Assembly (NCBI GenBank): GCA_023512835.1 | Contig: CM042086.1 | Coordinates: 1,901,799 to 1,965,798 of the forward strand | From: Taxillus chinensis | Lineage: Eukaryota > Streptophyta > Magnoliopsida > Santalales > Loranthaceae | Reading direction: 5' to 3' | Length of the DNA: 64,000 nucleotides | Shown here: positions 13,490-25,600 of the stretch, one piece after another | How the letters are laid out: every line of letters begins with the position of its first letter | Position numbering within the stretch: position 1 is the first letter of the stretch | The notes under the pieces: generated by a model | Seen by the model: only the letters and a program-made list of their open reading frames with translations | What the model was told of the DNA's origin: nothing | The model's database searches: none | Translations under genes and position numbers: made by a program

Positions 13490-15240
13490 TTCAAACTGGG
13501 TTTAAATTGGTAGTGGTTCGAGTCTCGGATCAAGTTCGAGTAGGCAATATTTAGAGTCTCAAACGGGATACGAGAGTTGGGAGTTAGAGTTGTCAAATGC
13601 TAGTTCGAAGGCTTAGTTCAAGGGTTAAGTTTGAGAGTAAGGTGCAATTCATGACTAGAGTTTGAGGTTCGAGAATGGTACAATCTGAGGGTATGATTCA
13701 ATTTGAGACTAAGGTTAGTTCAAGATTGAGGTTTAGGACTAAGGTGAGTTTTAAGATTAGAATACAATTCAAGGGTATGGTTCGAAGTTCAAGACTCCTT
13801 GGACTTCTAGCTATCGAATGTTCAAATTTTATGATGTGGGATCTATCTGGATTGTGTTTTAATAAGGAATTTTCCTATAGAATTATAATTTACCAGTTGG
13901 CATCGAGTTGCTCCTATTGGCTTAACTTGCAGTCGCATCGTGAGGAGAGCATGCCCCCTGCGCCACCCCCCTCTCTTGAGTATATACTTTTGAGATTTTG
14001 AGCTGTGAACTTGTGAGATGACCTTAAGGACCGATGGGAAAACTATGTTGTGCTTAACTTTGAGATGACCATGCCACGATTCTAGGGGCTCCGACCACAA
14101 CCACTCGACATTTTTCTATCGATTCTCATAATCTAGTTTAATTTTGGCGCGGTATGATTTTTAACAAATCCTAACACTCAAAATTGTTTTTTAGGCTTAA
14201 AATTAACAAATTTAAGGATTAATCATCATTAACATTGAAGTCTTACATTCATGATCAAACAACAAATCAAAATATAATTTTGATTCAAAACAAAAGTTGT
14301 AGGGTTCTTCATCACAATATCACCTAATAAGAGTCAAACATCTATTCCTATTGACCCTAAGCATGACAGAGATATAAAAGAGATGAAAAGGGATAGAACT
14401 ACTTACCTTGAATCTTCATAAAACATTCAAATCATCAAAAATAGGCAAGAATGGTAAAAAATCTCAAAGTTTTTCCTTCCTTCTTCTTTTCCTCTCATAC
14501 AATAGCTAGGTCTCCAAATATGTGTGTAAAAGTATAGGCTTCAATGCTTCAAATTAAATCAACTACAGTTAAAACGATCATATCGTCTAGCACATCATTA
14601 CTAAGACATTATAAACACCAATAGAAGACTATCTCCCAAGCTATCTCAAGTATGAGTCTTCACAATTATGTCCGATAAATTGTGGGTTAGTTTTAAGAAC
14701 TACTACGAGTTTTACTATACTCCTTCAAATGATGAAAAGATTAAAAAGGTTGGATTTCTATACATTATGCAGAGCGAGTTTACTTTATTCGAGACCCCAA
14801 ATTACATTCAATCTCTAGTCTAGATGGAGCAAATTAGTGGGATTGGAATGTGCCATAAATATGTAAAAAAGAATTCTCTCCTTTTTTTCTTGCAAAAATA
14901 AAAACAAAAGAAAAACAATGTAAACCCAAACAAAACTAAATAACAAAAAAACAAAAAAAAAAGTTAAATTAAAATTCTTACCTCCCAATAATGGTGATAA
15001 TTTAAAAGAGCATTTGTTAGAGACACTTCTAGACAACATTTCAACTAATATAACACAGTGGTTAACTTGAAAGAGGAAACAATTTTATTCAATTTTGCAA
15101 AATTGAAAAAAAATTATTCATCAATTTTATTTACTTTTATGATTTAAAGCCACTTTAAAGCTCTTCTTAGGCTCAAATTTACAAAAATTTAAGGAGCCCG
15201 GCTTGTTTAAGCCAAAGTTCTATCTAGGCTAATATGGCTT
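13490..15240. other. degenerate repetitive DNA, no gene
   Basis: 13490-13830 is a degenerate array of GGTTCGAG / AAGTTCGAG / TTAGTTCAAG-like words. 14160-14520 has the texture of an old LTR leader (CTTACCTTGAATCTTC followed by CTTTTCCTCTC), but no termini can be placed. The open frames here lack family features. Classification is tentative. Confidence 0.3.
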
Positions 15241-15250
15241 TTTTTTTTAA

Positions 15251-15805
15251 ACCATGGTTTCCAAGTCATATTCCGATTATACCACCACTTTGAAAAGTTT
15301 TCCACACCTACGACGGTTTATCTTCCTACGCCCAAAGGCCACAACGCTTTGCCGTGGCCACTAACCAAGCTCCCCAGCCACCAGCAGCGTTCACCATGTT
15401 ATATGAACATGGTATATGAAAAAGATATGGAAGGGCTGCCGTATTTTGCACTGGCAAGGGGGAATGGGAGGAGTGGTGGTCATGTGGATCTCACTTGGGC
15501 AACCATACAGAGAGATGCAGTGGTCGCCATCGTAGTGGACAAAGGCAAGAAACGATTATGTGATGGGACGCTTCCCGGTGTGGTTGCAACGTTGCTGTTA
15601 GTTGTGTGGGCAGGCGGTGGCGGAGTAAATGATGGTGCGTGGGACTGGTCATGTTAGTGAAAGGGGCGTCAAAGCTACTTTTTGTGGTGGCTTTGTGGAC
15701 AAAGTGTGGGAGCAACTCTAGCAGGCCACGACAGCAACTCCTCACTCCAGCCTACACATACCAAACAATGGTGTATGGGAAAACAATTTGAGAACCATGG
15801 TATAT
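15251..15805. mobile_element. possible miniature element with ACCATGGTT ends
   Basis: ACCATGGTTTCCAA at the left end faces GAGAACCATGGT at the right, giving imperfect inverted ends about 550 bp apart. The interior holds further CATGGTATATGA words and a GC-richer centre with chance ORFs on both strands. No target-site duplication was recognised, so this is only a candidate. Confidence 0.25.
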
Positions 15806-15809
15806 GAGC

Positions 15810-17036
15810 AAAGGTAAAGATAACATAGAAATTTTATAAATATTTGCCATTATCCCCTTGCAATGTAATCCCCTTTGTATATTTAGATTTAAAAAAAAAA
15901 TCCTAGGGCAAACTAACTATCTAAATTCTACTTTCAAACTTCAAAAACATAAAAACAAAAAATAACCCTGGACTTACATTCCTTTTTCCAAATAAATATA
16001 ATTTTAGCAAGGACGTAAGGCGCATGGATTGATTAAGTTAGTTTCCATGGCATTATTTTAAATGATTGACACTAAAGTTACAAGGATAGATAGAATGTGT
16101 TTCACTCCTTAATGCCTACTCTTCATAATAGATTTCAAATTACAGAAGGTTACAAATGTACATATGATGCGAAGAGGCTTAATGCCCTCTCGATATGAAA
16201 TGACATTAGGAGGGTAAGAAATGAGATTTGAGTTTGTTTCCCCAGATTGCAAGCAAGAAAGAATAGGCAACAAAAACAGAAATTATAAAAGATGTGCCGT
16301 ATTGCAGCTTCTGAACCAAATGAACAAATTATAAAAATAGGGCCGTCTGTGAAAGCCAAACACAAAACAGTCACGAGCATGCTAAAATTTCAAAGGGCCA
16401 ACTGGATACCATTATCGTGTGGTTGTCACGCTGTTCTTTCCAAGAAACGAAGATGCAATTACAAACAAATGAAAATGAATATTTGGGGCACACCCAGGTG
16501 CACTATCAACAAGAAAAATGGGTCGATTACATCATAGGTTACAAAAACAAATAATAAACCAATAGAAATTTGAATCCACCCCTATGCACATCAATAATAA
16601 AAAGCAAGAATGCAATGTCAGATTTGCCATGCAATTGAACAAGAAGTTGTTAATTCTTCTTCATTAGGATATGAAAATGGATTGATTTCTGGTTTTCATT
16701 AATCCAATAGAGAGTAACAGAAGCATACATTGCATGAGAAGTTAAGATACATATGGACTTAAATGATGAAAAGCTATCAGCTGCTTCAATGCTACGTTTC
16801 ATGTTATGTTATGCAGGAGAGCCTAAAAATTCGTCATGAGTGGATGCAATGTTTGGATTACATGATGAGGGTGGTGGGAGAGAGTAATGCTTCAGATACA
16901 TATTTTCTCAAATTAAGATCAGAAATGAAAAAACAGGACAAAAAGAGCATCAAAACGCAAAAAAAAAAAAAAAAGTAAATCGATTCCATCGAATTGCAAG
17001 AGCAAGAACACAGCAAGACGAAAAGAGTAACGAAAA
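15810..17036. other. 3' flank of the unknown gene, no gene seen
   Basis: AT-rich spacer. The part next to 17037 should contain the 3' UTR of the minus-strand gene. A run of 15 A at 16960-16974 is the only notable tract. Short ORFs here have no recognisable features. Confidence 0.35.
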
Positions 17037-17480
17037 TCAAGGAGAAGAAGTCTTAGTGGTACTCTGAACGGCGGTCCAGATTTGGTTTAGGCCCCCGAAA
17101 ACGATGGGCAAAAGGGACCCGAGTCCGGACAAGGCGGCGCCGGAAGCGACACCGACGGCGAAGGATTGAGGGTAGCTGGGCTTGGAATCGAGCTTGTATT
17201 CGATGACGGAGAGGCGGGCGCTGACGGCGTCGAGTTTGCGGGACGAATCGGACATGAAATTGTCCTTCTTCCCCCTCCCGGAGCCGGAGGTGATGACCCG
17301 GTAGAGAGCGTTCTGGAGGTCGTCGATGACTTTGAGGGAGGCCTCCTCCTTCTCCACCCCTTGAGACTCATAGTGCGCCACAAGCTCCCTTGCCGACGGG
17401 AGCTTTTTCTTCTGTCTTGAGCCGCCGCCGCCGCCTGGCCCGCTAAGTGAGGAAGAAGTTGGGATTGGTGGCTTCTCCAT
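17037..17480 (-). CDS. conserved-looking unknown protein with C-terminal hydrophobic segment
   Basis: Intronless frame of 147 aa. The ATG at 17480 (MEKPPIPTSS) is the first true ATG; the open frame upstream is only GTG repeats. The N-terminal 25 residues are Pro/Ser/Gly-rich and basic (GPGGGGGSRQKKK). Residues about 28-105 look helical and charged (SARELVAHYESQGVEKEEA, KVIDDLQNALYRV, RKLDAVSARLSVIEYKL). Residues about 115-137 (FAVGVASGAALSGLGSLLP) are small and hydrophobic and could enter a membrane. Coding bias is strong: the region is GC-rich against an AT-rich background and is not disrupted. I do not recognise a named family and assign no function; plant-restricted small membrane-associated proteins have this layout. 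Confidence 0.75.
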   Translation of the reverse strand: MEKPPIPTSSSLSGPGGGGGSRQKKKLPSARELVAHYESQGVEKEEASLKVIDDLQNALYRVITSGSGRGKKDNFMSDSSRKLDAVSARLSVIEYKLDSKPSYPQSFAVGVASGAALSGLGSLLPIVFGGLNQIWTAVQSTTKTSSP

Positions 17481-17574
17481 CTCCACCACCACCACCACCA
17501 CCCTGCTTGTCGCGAACACTGCCCTAAATTTTTGGCACTCTAAAATATACCCGCATAATGGCTGATTTTTTTTT

Positions 17575-17850
17575 TTAAATAAGATTATTAATTATTTTAA
17601 AAACTGTGTGCCATAAATAATTTTAAATTTATTGGACATTTTATTTTTAAAAATAATTTTATTTTTAAAAGTAATATAAAAAATTATTTTTTTAAAATTA
17701 TTTTTTAAAATATAATTATTTTTAAAAATTATAATTTCAAATGAATTTCTATCACTCATAACTATTTTAAAATTTATCAAACTTATTATTTTTAAAAATA
17801 ATTCTATTTTCAAAAATAATATATCAATTTTGAAAAATAATTTTGCTATA
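17575..17850. repeat. AT-rich TTTTTAAAAATAAT-type dispersed repeat
   Basis: Repeated words such as TTTTTAAAAATAATTTTA fill this stretch. Similar texture occurs at 10080-10330 and 47160-47340, so it is a dispersed low-complexity family. It lies just upstream of the unknown gene's start. Confidence 0.6.
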
Positions 17851-19259
17851 CCCACCATTCAAATTCACTGTCGACGAGTTTAGCTAAAATTTAGGTTAAA
17901 ATGGATTTTTACAAATTCTAATATGATCAGTAAATTTCTTAACTATCCTGATAAAATATGAACGATACTAAATACATGCTTAGCTTGCGCGCACCTCTTG
18001 ACGTGATAACATTTCTGCTAGTTCCGATCAAATTACAGGTAGTTCAAACTTCAAAGTGAGACACAAATAAAACCTAATCAAATCTTGAGCTAATGAAATA
18101 TTAACACAGCACGCGCAAATCAATCTTATATTTTGATTTTCCTATAAAATATTTTAAAAAGTCTATATAGCCTCTTTTGCGCAAGTCCTCGTACACTCGA
18201 TTTGATCGAAACAAATAAAATACTGATATGTCATTGTACCGAGACTGAGCAAAATAGCTTGTTGAATGATAGCATGACCCAAATATTAATTTTACATATA
18301 TGCAAGGCGAGCGAGCACGACCAACAAGATCGACCACAACGAGAAGAGAGAAAAATAGCAATGAGCCTACCGCCCTATGGCATACAGTCAAACGCCGTTT
18401 CTCTTTGAGCCAACAATAGACTGCTGGTGAATAACAACGACCTTATGTCCGGTAACATGGTGTCATGTATAGTACAACGAATGGTGGGAGTAATTCACAC
18501 ATTTGAATTGAACGTAAAAAAAATACACCCAGAACACATGCATCATATATTCTTAAACATATTACTTATAGTCTTAGACTCTTAGGTATTTGATTAACAA
18601 GAAATTAAACCTTAAAAATATTGTACATCGTTCGCAATATTGAACCAGAGTAGTGAGATATCTCACAGGAAAGCAGGGTTGACTTGAGGATGGGGAATGT
18701 GGCACACAGGAAGCTGGGGGGAAGCAGTCCGATTCATTTCGCCCTCTTCTTGTATTGGCCAACGAGGCTGCGTATCGCCTGTCATTGGAACTCTGCAACA
18801 TGCCATCATGACTGCTCTCCAGTAAACTAAACATTCGCGCAGACGTTAAGTCTAGTAACGTCTTGTTGTTAGACAACGGAGGACGCCAAACATGGTGAGT
18901 ATTTTAGCCACAGTGGAGAACGCCAAGATGTCTAATGTTGTCGCCTCCTTAGGCTACATTGCTCCTGGCCTGGTCAGAGGCCAAATTTACAGACAGTACA
19001 TAATACACGTCTACAAGTCACAGCGAGTAATTCCAAGAAAATAGTAACAATAATGTATGTATCTAAGTCCTTCCCATTCATACTTTCATATAGAAACGCA
19101 AAATTCAGTAATGCTATTAATCAGTCACCCACGGATTGTGTCAAAAAAATACACCGTATGTGTATATATATTATATATATCTGCAACATCATCTTGAGTT
19201 GGAATGGACGTGCTGGAGACGCCTCAACTTTGATACAGGCTGCGGCTACTATGTTCCTA
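17851..19259. other. spacer between H+-PPase gene and unknown gene
   Basis: No gene is supported. The segment directly below 19260 should be the 3' UTR of the H+-PPase gene. A 100-codon minus-strand ORF at 18574-18876 has no family features and no splice context. Confidence 0.35.
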
Positions 19260-19552
19260 TCACAGAAAGACGGGAGCCATGACCAGGGTTATAGTAGCCA
19301 GCATTTTTATAAGCACGTGAATGGATGGTCCAGCTGTGTCTTTAAATGGATCTCCAACCCTGAAAGTAAACCACCAAAAGCATTTGATCACTACAAACAG
19401 GCATACAATAGCATGATTAGGTCTAACAGCTATACAAAGTTATATGAGCCAAAAAAAGGTTAAACAAAATAAAATAAATAAAACCTAGGTTAGTGGATAA
19501 TTTAAGTATGGCCACGTTGATGTCATAAAATTCATGTGAAGGGTTTTGTACC

Positions 19553-19624
<72 letters not shown>

Positions 19625-22600
19625 TGTATGTATGTATGTATGATTTTGATAAAATGAGAACTTGTGGTTTCATTCTTAACCTAGGATTTTAATCTGAGGT
19701 GTTGGATCAGCTACAGAGAACTTTGTCAATGATCCAAATTCAACTAACTATTAATTGTAGCAAAGCTATAATTTAAAAAGTTTAATCTATCATAATTCTC
19801 TGTATATATATAGACATGGTATAATTTTGCAATCCATCACACATTATTCCTCTGCCTAAAAAACTTCCAAATAACAAAATGAAAACAGGAACAGGCAAAG
19901 ACTTACGTATCACCAGTAATAGCAGCTTTATGGCAATCACTCCCTTTTCCTCCAAGAGCCCCTGTCTCTATATATTTCTTTGCATTGTCCCAGGCACCAC
20001 CCGCTGTGTTCAGGAAAAGAGCCATTAGAATTCCAGAAACTGTAGCAAACATCAGCATTGATGCCACAACTTTAGCTCCCAGAAGAGGATGTCCTGTATA
20101 ATGTCCCAATATCCTGAATGCAAAACCTGCACAGATCGCAACCAAACATTATACCCTTCACAACCTGGCTTAAAAACACATTACATTCAAATGTACATAC
20201 AGAATTTCAAAAAAATACAGCTGCTAGGTGTATGGATGAATGCAAAAAAAACTTTGGAGCATCTTAACATACAAGGTAAAACCATCTTGCCAAAATGAAT
20301 GAAATATCACAGCTTTCAGCTCATGTGTATCACAAAACAAAGATTGGTTAGGGTACAAATCCAAAAATAAAGACAAAAATTACATTAGAAAGTGAAATAG
20401 AATAATAAATAGCAGGCTCTTGGTAACTGCCTTACCACATGCAACAGACATCGTTTTACATACAACACATAGCAATTATCAATAATATACTGTTTGACAA
20501 CTTAGAAATATTATTGTATGTATGTATTGGCTATGCTAGGGATGATTTCTGCACTCATGCTCATAAGCCCAGTTGACGAGGAAATAACCCACCTACAGTT
20601 ATAGGAGACACAATAGCCAAAGCACCAGGTTTTATCATTTCTCGCAATGATGCGGAAGCTACAATAGCAACACAGCGACCATAGTCTGGTTTCTCTTTGT
20701 AGTCCTGTGGAAAATGTAATTTTAATCCCTTGAATTAATTATAACCCAATTTAACGAAACAACAAGAGCAGCAATAATACTTTTACTCACCATGATACCT
20801 GGCCTCTCAATAAACTGTCTTCTCACTTCATTGACAACCTCTTGAGCAGTTCGACCAACAGCAGAGCAGGCCCATGCACTAAATAAGAAAATAAGCATGG
20901 AACCCAATAATCCACCAATGAAAACTTCAGGAATGGCGATATCAACCTGAAGTACAGACATTCAGAAGAGGCAATTTCAAAACACCATCAATAATGAGAA
21001 CATTCAAAATAGAAGCACTGTATCAAGGAACTCTATAAACAAAAAATGTATCTATATACCTGCTCAAAAGGTGCATGTGCGAATGAAGCTACCTCATCCA
21101 TATAAGCACTAAAAAGGAGAAAAGACGCAAGTGCTGCAGATCCAATGGCAAAACCTTTTGTGGTAGCTTTTGTAGTGTTCCCAACCGCATCAAGAACATC
21201 AGTAATCTCCCTAACACTTTCAGGCTATAAATTGAATATTGAAAGTCAGAATAGTATGAAATAGAAAAATGTCCATTTTTAGTTTTGGTAGCTCTTCCAG
21301 AATGAACTGTACAAGCTTACCTGCTGACTCATCTCAACAATCCCACCAGCATTATCAGCAATTGGACCAAACATATCCATGGTGAGAACATAGGCTGCAG
21401 TACTGAGCATTCCCATTGTTGCTACAGCAGTGCCGAAGAGTCCTCCAGTTGGATTTCCAGATTCATCCACCAGTCCTGAAGAATGACCCAGCCAAAAGGC
21501 AGAAACAATAGCTACACTAATGACTAGAACAGGAAGAGCAGTTGACTCCAGGCCCAGACTGATCCCTGCAATTATGTTAGTACCATGTCCTGTAGAGCTG
21601 GCGAGAGCTAATGTGCGAACAGGCTCGTGCTTGTAGTCCGTGTAGTACTTGGTGATCAAGACAAAACAATAGGCAGTCATGATTCCAATCAATCCACATA
21701 AGGCAAAGTTCAGCCAAGCAGATGGTGCTTGTTCTGTGTAAAGCATCCATCGAGTTGACTGCAATTTTTATACAGCCACCAAGTGTGTATCAGTATATTA
21801 CAGGTAAACAGCATATGACCAAATTTTGACATGTGATGGCATAATCATAAAAGTTGAGACAGCAACAAACTATCATGTGCAATAAATTGACATGATAATA
21901 GAATATAACATTACCGCACCAAATGTCAACACTGCTAAAAATATGGTAATAGAATATCCTCTTTGAAGAATTGTCATTGGATCCTCTACAACAGTCTTCA
22001 CTCCCATATCACGGGTGGCTCTTATTGAAAAGATGCCAACTGACGATATGACAAGATCAAAGGAGTGAACAACAAGGGGAAACAAGATGAAGCCAGATGG
22101 ATCTGCAACAATAAATTGATTATGATAGGCATTAATATCATAAAATAATCTAGCAATAAAGGACATGAAGCCAATAAAGACCACACATATAATCCTAACT
22201 TTCAGTAGCAAATGATATGGTGTCAACCCAGGCATTGTTTGTTAGCCAAAAAAATCGAGATTCAGATGAGAGCATCACATTTGATTTGTGGTGCTTATGC
22301 ACATTACAGGCAATGCTTTAAATTTTTACAATCTTCTATTTGATCACAATTGGTATATGTCCTAGCTGGAAAACAAACTTTAATTTATCTAATATTTTGC
22401 TTTGATTTTGAAAACAAAATGAACTCTTAGATTTCAAATAAGTGAAATCCTAACGTTTAATAAAGTTGTTGTCCATAAACACGCTCCTCAGATCATTTAA
22501 TTTGATCCAACAAAGCAAAAATAATTTAAATTGCTAACAAAGCACACTGCACAGATCATTTAATTTGATTCAATAAAACAACAATAGTATAAATTGGTAA

Positions 22601-25600
22601 TTAAGAAAAATCACCTAACTAGCTAGCTTAAGACGAAAAACACTTATATCATTGAGACTTAGCTCTATGTAGTAAGCTCCAACTCTTGTATCTAAATAAC
22701 TATTGCTTGCATTACTATATTTCGACACATGCATCATTGCAGGAACATTCATAAATTTCAAAGGGCCTTTCACTTGCCTTCAATTTTACAGCGACGTGCC
22801 ATTGTTCCACCAAGTATCATAGCACTGATAATTTCTGCTGCAATACTTTCAAATAGATCTGCCCCCCGGGCTGCACAATCACCCACGTTGTCTCCAACCT
22901 TCACCATAGCAAAGGATTGATTTTGATTGTTCAGCCAAAATTCATAAAAGTATTATCCAAATATCAATGAAACTAACATTCTTCTGTCAAATTTAAAATG
23001 AACAACAAAATATGGTGAGCCATAGAAATTTGTTGCTGTGAAATTGCATATGATTAAAATGTAATTAGACAATAACAAACAGAATGTTATTCAGAACTAA
23101 GAAAGACTGAAAGTACTAATGCCACTTGAATGATCAGAGCAGGAGTACAGTAACATGTAATTAAGGTTGAGTGGGCAGCGAAAGAGAACTTCTATAAATA
23201 TGTGAAGTATGTGAAGGTGATTCTCAAGTGCTTTCTGCACTATTCTAAGAAAGAACTAAACCTTCCATTCTAAGAAAGAAACAAGTAAGGGTGCGGCTGC
23301 TTCTTAAATACGGATCTTATCCCAAATCAGGATGAAATCTGCTGTTATGCTTGACACGTGCAAGTCGAATGGGAAGTAGTGCGACTAATGTTTTTTGCAA
23401 CAATGCTTTTCACAACAATGAATTAAAGGAAATATATTAGATATAAAACAAGAAGGTTCCAACAGACAATTCTCTGTGAGAAGAGAAGCCTCTGTTCCAA
23501 TAGTTTTAAAAAGTTAGGAACAAGAGACATAAGCAGGAAAGGGATTTCATCGAATGGTCTATACCATTCAAAGTTTCATTACTTATTTCATCCTTTATTA
23601 TTAGTCCTAAGCCTCATTTCAATAAAGGAAACGAGCTCATAAACATAATGAGACATTATATGATTCAAATTCTTCCTTCTGTGGTGTTACTTTTTGTATA
23701 ATGAATAAAGATTGAATACAGGGAAATTGAGAGAGTGAACAATTTGAATGCCAATTAAGAAGGTTTGTGCACTGGCTTTTGATATATATAGAATAGATGA
23801 CAGTTACATACCAAATCTGCAATAACAGCAGGATTTCTAGGATCGTCCTCAGGTATCCCCTGTTCTACTTTTCCAACAAGATCAGCCCCAACATCAGCTG
23901 CTTTGGTGTATATTCCACCACCCAACTGAGCAAAAAGGGCAACAAATGAAGCTCCAAAACCATATCCCACAAGAAGAAGGGGCACTGAAAAGATAATACA
24001 CTATGGTCAACCACCAGATCCAAATTACAGTCAAGATAGCAGTGGCAACAAGGAATTTATAGACACTAACATATAAAATGATAAGCGAGTTCAAGGAAGT
24101 ATGGATATCAAAGAATCAACAGTAAGAATATACACTATGCATAGATATGTGTGACCGCACCTATAAGATAAATATCATTTAGATATAAAAGCATCCCACA
24201 ATAAGCGATAATATCCAAACAAACTCAGTCATCTAGTTCTAATTTTTCGAGATATAGCATATAAAAACATAAAAATTAAAATTTATGCTCACTGTATATC
24301 CATAATCTTACATGCAACTAATAATCTATTGATAACTAAGTGGCAATCAATACATTCAGTTTTCAGCAAAAACATGAATTTAGCTCACCCTCAAACAATT
24401 TTAAATTCAATTCAGACGATATCACTTCACAGCATATTATATATAATAGTCATGCTATTTGCAGGCGTAATATGCACTGCCCGCAAAAGTGGCACTGCAC
24501 CTGCCCATTTTAAGTGTGCACTGTGCCTGCAAGAAGTATTTCCCTATATCATATCCAAGCAGATACATGTTTTTTTCATTTTCTATGAGAGCTAAGCATA
24601 GTAAAGCACTCTTCCATTCAATTGGATTGTTTTCACAGGGTCATAATGGCACTGTTATCTAACAATGTCTAATGATTCCTATCAGAAAAGAAAGCAACAG
24701 AAATAAATTACCTATATTTAGAATCAAAGGGCAGACTTGTTACAGATAAATTCCTTCTAATTTCACATGCATAAAACCATTAATATTACACCACCAAATG
24801 CAGTAAAGTGCCAATTCCATGAATGATTCAGTTGCCCACGGCTACTTATTCTTGTAGATGGCTGCTACAATTTGGGCACCTGCTCAAGAAACTTATTCTC
24901 AAGAGGGTAATGATGCCCAGATTTAGGAACTTCAATAAAAAATTCATAAGACAAAGCAGAGGGAATTGCCACTCTTTCAATATCATTTTGAGATTCGAAG
25001 CCTATGGCATAAACTGAATTTTTATGACTATCATCATACAAGCCCTACTAATGGCATTTCCTTCAAAGAGTGGATAAATTTCATGTCTTTGAGTTCTTAG
25101 CGGATCTCAATATGGAGTATGAACAGATTCCGGCTCAGATTCTCTGTCATGTTCCTTTCCTCAAATTAGAGAAATCTTATGATATGATTGCCTCCCATCT
25201 TTTACAACCTTGCTCTCCAACATCTTGTCTCCACGGATATTGTTTTACATGAATCTCAACAGTATCATGCACAGCAACCAACTCTCCAAGGGGATCCTAA
25301 TGGTGAAGATGTGTCATATGGTGCTCTACACTGCCCCCATCAGACCCGAATGTTGGAAATCCAGAACCAGATGCTGAAAATTTAGCTCCAGTAGCCCCAA
25401 ATGCTGGAGAAACAGAACCAACAGAACCAGATACAGTAAATTAGGAACAAGCAATACCTGTTGAGATCCTTATATTTACCTAAGAGGAACTTGGCAACAT
25501 AAACTCCCTCTACTACTACTCTCACTGACCAATCTCTTGCCAATCCCAAAACGGCAGTTCCTAGTAATGGCACCTCATCTCAGATTATTGTTGTCGTGAT

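Noticed and set aside
15349..15745. Overlapping ORFs on both strands
   Set aside because: No recognisable protein features; within a possible miniature element.
17481..17519. N-terminal extension of the unknown 147-aa protein
   Set aside because: It would start at GTG and consists of GTG repeats; the first ATG is at 17480.
18574..18876. 100-codon minus-strand ORF downstream of the H+-PPase gene
   Set aside because: Stops and composition give no family; I considered organellar DNA but recognised no plastid or mitochondrial gene.
19053..19463. 136-codon plus-strand ORF
   Set aside because: It is the antisense shadow of the last H+-PPase exon.
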